From Stutzerimonas urumqiensis (GTDB lineage Bacteria > Pseudomonadota > Gammaproteobacteria > Pseudomonadales > Pseudomonadaceae), in contig NZ_RBZQ01000002.1 of assembly GCF_003640395.1 (NCBI RefSeq), forward strand, positions 186,001 through 250,000: a stretch of 64,000 bases of DNA, written 5' to 3'. The notes beneath the pieces are model-generated. The model saw nothing but the letters and a program-made list of their open reading frames with translations. It made no database searches and had not been told where the DNA came from. This document shows positions 59,807 to 64,000 of the stretch, piece after piece (the stretch's first letter is position 1; every line of letters starts with the position of its first letter). The translations under genes and the position numbers were made by a program.

Positions 59807-60637
59807 ATGCTGCTGCGCTTCACCAAGATGCACGGCCTGGGCAATGACTTCATGGTCGTCGACCTGGTCAGCCAGCACGCGCACATCCAGCCCAAGCACG
59901 CTCGCCAATGGGCCGATCGCCACACCGGCATCGGCTTCGATCAGTTGCTGATCGTCGAGCCGCCGCACGACCCGGACGTGGACTTCCGCTACCGCATCTT
60001 CAATGCCGACGGCTCGGAGGTCGAACAGTGCGGCAACGGCGCCCGCTGTTTCGCCCGCTTCGTCCATGACAAGCGGCTGACGACCAAGCGGCGCATCCGG
60101 GTCGAGACCAAGGGCGGGGTGATCGAGCTTGACACCCGTCCGGACGGCCAGGTCTGCGTCGACATGGGCCCGCCTCGCCTGGTACCGAAGGACATTCCCT
60201 TCATCGCCGAGGTCGAGGCACCGAACTATCGCGTGGAGGTCGACGGGATCGAGCATGAGCTGGCCGCCGTTTCGATGGGCAATCCCCATGCGGTGCTGCG
60301 CGTGGACAGCGTCGACGAGGCGCCGGTGCACCAGCTCGGTCCGCGACTCGAGCACCACCCTCGCTTCCCCAGGCGCGTGAACGTGGGCTTTCTGCAGGTC
60401 GTCGATCGCCAGCGCGCACGGCTGCGGGTCTGGGAGCGTGGTGCGGGCGAAACCCAGGCCTGCGGTACCGGCGCCTGCGCCGCTGCCGTCGCCGCGATCA
60501 GCCAGGGCTGGATGGACTCGCCGGTGCAGATCGAGCTGCCTGGCGGCCGCCTGTCCATCGAATGGGCCGGCCCCGGCCAGCCCGTTATGATGACCGGCCC
60601 CGCCGTTCGCGTTTACGAAGGACAGGTTCGCCTATGA
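59807..60637 (+). CDS. dapF: Diaminopimelate epimerase
   Basis: A 276-residue cofactor-free epimerase that converts LL- to meso-diaminopimelate for lysine and peptidoglycan. The two catalytic cysteines are C75 in [10 protein letters not shown] and the cysteine of [12 protein letters not shown]. The start [17 protein letters not shown] is standard. A GAGG next to the lysA stop serves as ribosome site. The stop overlaps the next start (ATGA). Confidence 0.97.
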   Translation: MLLRFTKMHGLGNDFMVVDLVSQHAHIQPKHARQWADRHTGIGFDQLLIVEPPHDPDVDFRYRIFNADGSEVEQCGNGARCFARFVHDKRLTTKRRIRVETKGGVIELDTRPDGQVCVDMGPPRLVPKDIPFIAEVEAPNYRVEVDGIEHELAAVSMGNPHAVLRVDSVDEAPVHQLGPRLEHHPRFPRRVNVGFLQVVDRQRARLRVWERGAGETQACGTGACAAAVAAISQGWMDSPVQIELPGGRLSIEWAGPGQPVMMTGPAVRVYEGQVRL

Positions 60638-61326
60638 CCGACCAGACCCAGACCACCGCCGAGATCGATGCCGAGAGCGTGGCCGCCTACCTGCGCGCAC
60701 ATCCGGAATTCTTCGTCGATCACGATGAGCTGATCCCCGAGCTGCGCATCCCTCATTCGCGCGGCGATGCGGTGTCGCTGGTGGAACGGCAGGTCAAGCT
60801 CCTGCGCGAGCGCAACATCGAGATGCGCCATCGCCTGTCGCAGCTGATGGACGTCGCGCGAGACAACGACCGGCTGTTCGACAAGACCCGCCGCCTGGTG
60901 CTCGACCTGCTCGACGCCGGCAGCCTGGAAGAAGTGGTCGGCTCGGTCGACGAAAGCCTGCGGCATGAATTCCAGGTGCCCTTCGTCAGCCTCATTCTGT
61001 TCAGCGATGCCCCGCTGCCGGTCGGTCGCAGCGTCACGCCGGCCGAGGCCCAGCAGGCCATCGGCGGGCTGCTGGCCAGCGGCAAGACCGTCTGCGGCGT
61101 GCTACGTCCGCATGAGCTGGAGTACCTGTTCGGCAAGGAAGAGAGCGCCAGCATCGGCTCGGCCGCGGTCGTCACGCTCAACCAGCACCAGGGCCTGCTG
61201 GCCATCGGCAGTCCTGATCCGCAGCATTACAAGAGCTCGCTCGGCACGCTCTTCCTGACCTATATCGCCGAGGTGCTGGCCCGCACCCTGCCACGCTTCC
61301 ACGCGCCGCTGCGGTCGGTGCGCTGA
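60634..61326 (+). CDS. DUF484-family protein
   Basis: A 230-residue protein of the DUF484 family, always near xerC in gammaproteobacteria. The N-terminal helix [22 protein letters not shown] and [14 protein letters not shown] are its hallmarks; the C-terminal part has a GAF-like fold ([22 protein letters not shown]). Function unknown. It is translationally coupled to dapF. Confidence 0.93.
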   Translation: MTDQTQTTAEIDAESVAAYLRAHPEFFVDHDELIPELRIPHSRGDAVSLVERQVKLLRERNIEMRHRLSQLMDVARDNDRLFDKTRRLVLDLLDAGSLEEVVGSVDESLRHEFQVPFVSLILFSDAPLPVGRSVTPAEAQQAIGGLLASGKTVCGVLRPHELEYLFGKEESASIGSAAVVTLNQHQGLLAIGSPDPQHYKSSLGTLFLTYIAEVLARTLPRFHAPLRSVR

Positions 61327-61358
61327 GGCTGACGGCGTGCCGACGTCCGCCGAAACGG

Positions 61359-61379
61359 GGCCGGGCGTTGCGCCCGGCC
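61359..61379 (+). terminator. Hairpin between the DUF484 gene and xerC
   Basis: The 9-bp stem GGCCGGGCG/CGCCCGGCC (loop TTG) is followed by only TTT. It lies 33 bp after the DUF484 stop and may partly terminate the lptM-lysA-dapF transcript before xerC. Confidence 0.55.
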
Positions 61380-61419
61380 TTTCAACCTCGAGCACTGTCA
61401 TCGGCTCTTGAGGCTCGCC

Positions 61420-62319
61420 ATGCAAACCGATCTCGACGCCTACTTCGAACACCTGCGCAGCGAACGGCAGGTATCGCCGCACACGCTGGATGGCTATCGA
61501 CGCGATCTGCTCAAGGTCGCCGACCACTGTGAACGCCGGCAGTCGCGGCGGAGTTGGTCCGACCTCACGAGCCACGACGTTCGCCAACTGATCGCCGAGC
61601 AGCATCGCCAGGGGTTGTCCAGCCGCAGCCTGGCACGCTTGCTGTCCTCGCTTCGCGGGCTCTACCGCTACCTGAACCAGGAAGGCCGCTGCCCGCATGA
61701 CCCGACCACCGGTGTTTCGCCGCCCAAGCGCGAGAAGCGCCTGCCGCGGCTGCTGGACACCGATCGGGCCATGCAGTTGCTCGACGGCGGCGTCGAGGAC
61801 GATTTCATCGGCCATCGCGATCAGGCCATGCTCGAGCTGTTCTATTCCTCGGGCCTGCGCCTCGCCGAACTGGTCGGCCTGGATGTGGAGCACCTCGATC
61901 TGTCCGGCGGGCTGGTCCAGGTGCTGGGCAAGGGCAACAAGGCGCGCGTGCTGCCGGTCGGTCGCAAGGCACGCGAAGCGCTCGCCGCCTGGCTTGCGTT
62001 GCGCGCGCAGGCCAATCCGGTCGATGGCGCACTGTTCATCAGCCAGCGGGGGCGCCGCCTGACGCCAAGGGCCGTGCAGCTGCGGGTCCGGCAAGCCGGC
62101 GCGCGCGAGCTGGGCCAGCACCTGCATCCGCACATGCTGCGCCACAGTTTCGCCAGCCACCTGCTGGAGTCGTCACGCGACCTGCGGGCGGTGCAGGAAC
62201 TGCTCGGCCATGCCGACATCGGCACGACGCAGATCTACACCCACCTGGACTTCCAGTACCTGGCCGAGGTCTATGACCAGGCCCACCCACGCGCCAAGCG
62301 AAAGCAGGAAAGCTCCTGA
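61420..62319 (+). CDS. xerC: Site-specific tyrosine recombinase XerC
   Basis: A 299-residue recombinase that, with XerD at dif, resolves chromosome dimers. All catalytic residues are in place: R147 (SSGLRLAEL), K171 (GKGNKARV), H238 and R241 ([12 protein letters not shown]), H264 (LGHADI) and Y273 (IYTHLDF). GAGG precedes the ATG by eight bases. No dif-like site was found in the window. It is followed at a one-base overlap by the HAD gene. Confidence 0.97.
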   Translation: MQTDLDAYFEHLRSERQVSPHTLDGYRRDLLKVADHCERRQSRRSWSDLTSHDVRQLIAEQHRQGLSSRSLARLLSSLRGLYRYLNQEGRCPHDPTTGVSPPKREKRLPRLLDTDRAMQLLDGGVEDDFIGHRDQAMLELFYSSGLRLAELVGLDVEHLDLSGGLVQVLGKGNKARVLPVGRKAREALAAWLALRAQANPVDGALFISQRGRRLTPRAVQLRVRQAGARELGQHLHPHMLRHSFASHLLESSRDLRAVQELLGHADIGTTQIYTHLDFQYLAEVYDQAHPRAKRKQESS

Positions 62320-63017
62320 TGACCGTGCAACTGATTACCTTCGATCTCGACGACACGCTCTGGAACATCGGTCCGGTCATGCACAGCGCCGAGGCCGCGC
62401 TGCGCGACTGGCTGGCGATCAACGCGCCGCGCCTGGGCGATTTTCCGATCGAGGCGCTGTGGGCGATTCGTCGCCAGCTCACCGAAGCCGATCCGAGCCT
62501 CAAGCATCGGCTGAGCGAGCTGCGCCGCCGCATCCTGCTGCATGCGCTGCAAGCGGCCGGCTACCCGGCGGACGAGGCGGTCGAGCTCAGCGAACAGGGT
62601 TTTCAGGTCTTTCTCGAGGCGCGGCATGCGGTCGAGCTGTTCCCTGACGTTCACCCGACCCTCGAGCAGCTCGCCAACCGCTATACCCTCGGCGTGCTCA
62701 CCAACGGCAACGCCGAGGTCAAGCGCCTGGGGCTCGCGGACTACTTTCGCTTCACGCTCTGCGCCGAGGAGCTGGGCGTCGGCAAGCCCGATCCGCGGCC
62801 CTTCCGCGAAGCCCTCGCCCGTGCCGGCGTCAGCGAAAGCCAGGCGGTGCACATCGGCGATCATCCCGAAGACGACGTGGCTGGCGCCAAGATGGCCGGG
62901 CTGCGCGCGATCTGGTTCAACCCGGGTCGCAAGCCCTGGAACGAAGGCACCCGCCCGGACGCCGAGATCCAGCGGCTGACCGAGCTGCCGGCCGTGCTCG
63001 AGCGCTGGAACCACTGA
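62319..63017 (+). CDS. HAD-family hydrolase
   Basis: A 232-residue haloacid-dehalogenase phosphatase. The four motifs are ITFDLDDTLWNIG (nucleophile Asp), GVLTNGN, the lysine in GVGKPDPRPF and IGDHPEDDVAGAKMAG. The context next to xerC matches E. coli yigB (FMN phosphatase), so riboflavin-related phosphatase activity is plausible but not shown. Its ATG overlaps the xerC TGA (TGATG). Confidence 0.93.
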   Translation: MTVQLITFDLDDTLWNIGPVMHSAEAALRDWLAINAPRLGDFPIEALWAIRRQLTEADPSLKHRLSELRRRILLHALQAAGYPADEAVELSEQGFQVFLEARHAVELFPDVHPTLEQLANRYTLGVLTNGNAEVKRLGLADYFRFTLCAEELGVGKPDPRPFREALARAGVSESQAVHIGDHPEDDVAGAKMAGLRAIWFNPGRKPWNEGTRPDAEIQRLTELPAVLERWNH

Positions 63018-63029
63018 CCGCTGCCCATG

Positions 63030-63054
63030 AAAAAGCCCGCTGATGCGGGCTTTT
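63030..63054. terminator. Bidirectional terminator
   Basis: AAAAGCCCGC/GCGGGCTTTT with a TGAT loop lies between the convergent HAD and sutA genes; T-runs flank it on both strands. Confidence 0.9.
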
Positions 63055-63062
63055 CATTGCCA

Positions 63063-63383
63063 TCAGATAGGACGGCTACCGTACTTGTTGTCCGGCTTCT
63101 TCGGCGGATCGGCGACCACGTTCGGCTCGACTTCCTGCACCTTGCCCCCGCGCGCCAGGAACTCCGCCATCGCGCGTTCCAGGGCGTCGCGCTCGCGCTG
63201 TTTGGCTTCGATGCTCGGCAGTTCCTCGGGCTCGGGCGCCTTGCTCTTCTTCGTCGGAGCAGGACGCTCGCTCTCGCTGTCATCGGCGGCGGCGTCTTCG
63301 CTGTCGTCAGCGGCGTTGAGCGCTTCCCCGTCGTCCTCGTCGGAGGTTTCCAGCTCGTCCTGTTCCAGTTCTTCGTCGCTCAT
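63063..63383 (-). CDS. sutA: RNA polymerase-associated growth-arrest factor SutA
   Basis: A 106-residue protein: the first half is strongly acidic and low-complexity (Asp/Glu/Ser, Ala), probably disordered. The second half has a short helix (SIEAKQRERDALERAMAEFL) and a conserved C-terminus ending PPKKPDNKYGSRPI. This matches P. aeruginosa SutA, which binds RNA polymerase and helps transcription of ribosomal and other genes in slow growth. The ATG at 63383 begins the family-like sequence MSDEELEQDELE; only a GGGG lies upstream. Confidence 0.9.
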   Translation of the reverse strand: MSDEELEQDELETSDEDDGEALNAADDSEDAAADDSESERPAPTKKSKAPEPEELPSIEAKQRERDALERAMAEFLARGGKVQEVEPNVVADPPKKPDNKYGSRPI

Positions 63384-63456
63384 GTTCAACCCCAATGGCG
63401 TAAAGCAGGTTAGTTATGGCCCAGCGACCGCCCGAGGGGCGCTCGCCAAAAAAAAT

Positions 63457-63882
63457 TCAACTTCCTACACCTTGCAGCGTCATCACCAGGCGCCTGGTGC
63501 CGGCGTGGTCACGGTGCTCGCCCAGGTAGAGGCCTTGCCAGGTGCCCATCGCCAGCCTTCCATCGCGCACCGGCACACTCAGCTGGCAGCCCAGGAGGCT
63601 GGCCTTGAAGTGCGCCGGCAGGTCGTCGGGTCCCTCGTAGTCATGCTCGTAACCGGGCACGTCCTGAGGGACCAGGCGGTTGAAGAACCGCTCGAAGTCC
63701 CGCCGCACGGCCGCATCGGCATTCTCGTTGATGGTCAGCGATGCGGAGGTGTGCTGCAGCCACAGGTGTAACAGACCCAGCGTGCAACGCGACAGTTCCG
63801 GCATGCCACGGAGCACTTCATCGGTGATCAGGTGAAAGCCTCGCGGCCTTGGCTTCAACTCGATGACGGCTTGGTGCCACAT
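63457..63882 (-). CDS. YjbQ-family (UPF0047) protein
   Basis: A 141-residue single-domain protein of the YjbQ/UPF0047 family. It shows LLHLWLQHTSASLTINENAD with the conserved His and Asn, HDYEGPDDLPAHFKASLLG, and GTWQGLYLGEHRDHAG. Weak thiamine-phosphate synthase activity is reported for E. coli YjbQ; the true role is unclear. It lies 73 bp upstream of sutA on the same strand and is followed by no clear terminator. Confidence 0.93.
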   Translation of the reverse strand: MWHQAVIELKPRPRGFHLITDEVLRGMPELSRCTLGLLHLWLQHTSASLTINENADAAVRRDFERFFNRLVPQDVPGYEHDYEGPDDLPAHFKASLLGCQLSVPVRDGRLAMGTWQGLYLGEHRDHAGTRRLVMTLQGVGS

Positions 63883-63976
63883 GCCGGATGCTCCCCGAAA
63901 ACCGCTTGGATGGCGTCGCCCGCCAAGCGTTCCGTGCGCTGCCGGCGCGCATTCTAGCGTGGCGGCGGAAAAAGCA

Positions 63977-63998
63977 AAGGGCGCCGAATGGCGCCCTT
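63977..63998 (-). terminator. Terminator of a gene beyond the right edge
   Basis: The stem AAGGGCGCC/GGCGCCCTT (loop GAAT) is followed on the minus strand by TGCTTTTTCC. It should end a minus-strand transcript that starts outside the window. Confidence 0.7.
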
Positions 63999-64000
63999 CA

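Overview
The window is GC-rich, gene-dense chromosomal DNA from a gammaproteobacterium of the family Pseudomonadaceae. The order gcvT-gcvH-gcvP, Fe(3+) ABC transporter, ubiI-ubiH-pepP-ygfB, zapA-6S RNA-ygfA, ubiD, rho, trxA, ppx/ppk, hemB, algP-algQ, hemY-hemX-hemD-hemC, algR-algZ, argH, corA, cyaA, rnk/cyaY, lptM-lysA-dapF-DUF484-xerC-HAD, sutA matches, from memory, the PA5210-PA5286 stretch of Pseudomonas aeruginosa. Genes expected in that stretch are missing (dsbH between algQ and hemY, a small ORF between ubiI and ubiH) and others are added (multi-PAS hybrid kinase, MHYT-EAL protein, NnrS-like protein), so a related lineage such as the Pseudomonas stutzeri/Stutzerimonas group is plausible. 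That placement is inference. I see no phage, insertion sequence, integron, CRISPR array, tRNA or rRNA.

Layout. 1-7.3 kb: end of an unidentified gene, a GspE/PilB-type secretion ATPase, a 1559-residue soluble hybrid sensor kinase and a DUF2388 exported protein. 7.4-11.9 kb: glycine cleavage genes on the minus strand, with a terminator between gcvH and gcvP. 12-14.8 kb: periplasmic-binding-protein Fe(3+) importer with a possible Fur box. 14.9-19.3 kb: minus-strand ygfB-pepP-ubiH-ubiI run. 19.3-21 kb: divergent ZapB-like gene, zapA, 6S RNA, ygfA, and a 44-residue membrane protein too short for most gene callers. 21-27.9 kb: EVE protein, FliL-like protein, quinone oxidoreductase, flavin/iron-sulfur reductase, ubiD, rho, trxA. 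27.9-32.7 kb: convergent ppx and ppk, then hemB. 33-42.7 kb: elbB, a thioesterase, an MHYT-AADEF-EAL c-di-GMP protein, YaiI-like, LysE, TerC, MscS and ABC-F (YheS) genes, a TIGR02444 protein, AlgP and AlgQ/Rsd. 43-49.3 kb: heme genes and the AlgZ/AlgR two-component pair. 49.5-54.4 kb: argH, NnrS-like protein, unknown small proteins, corA. 54.4-64 kb: cyaA, rnk, cyaY, the lptM-lysA-dapF-DUF484-xerC-HAD operon, sutA and yjbQ.

Together the genes cover central metabolism (one-carbon units from glycine, ubiquinone, heme, lysine/diaminopimelate, arginine), stress and growth-arrest physiology (polyphosphate, 6S RNA, Rsd, SutA, Rnk) and signalling (cAMP, c-di-GMP, AlgZ/AlgR). The most unusual items are a strongly foldable leader or small RNA upstream of rnk, the degenerate GGDEF motif of the MHYT protein, the large multi-sensor kinase, the 44-residue membrane protein and a structured 325-bp gap upstream of algQ. 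I found no convincing wholly new multi-gene system; the window is mostly conserved core genome.
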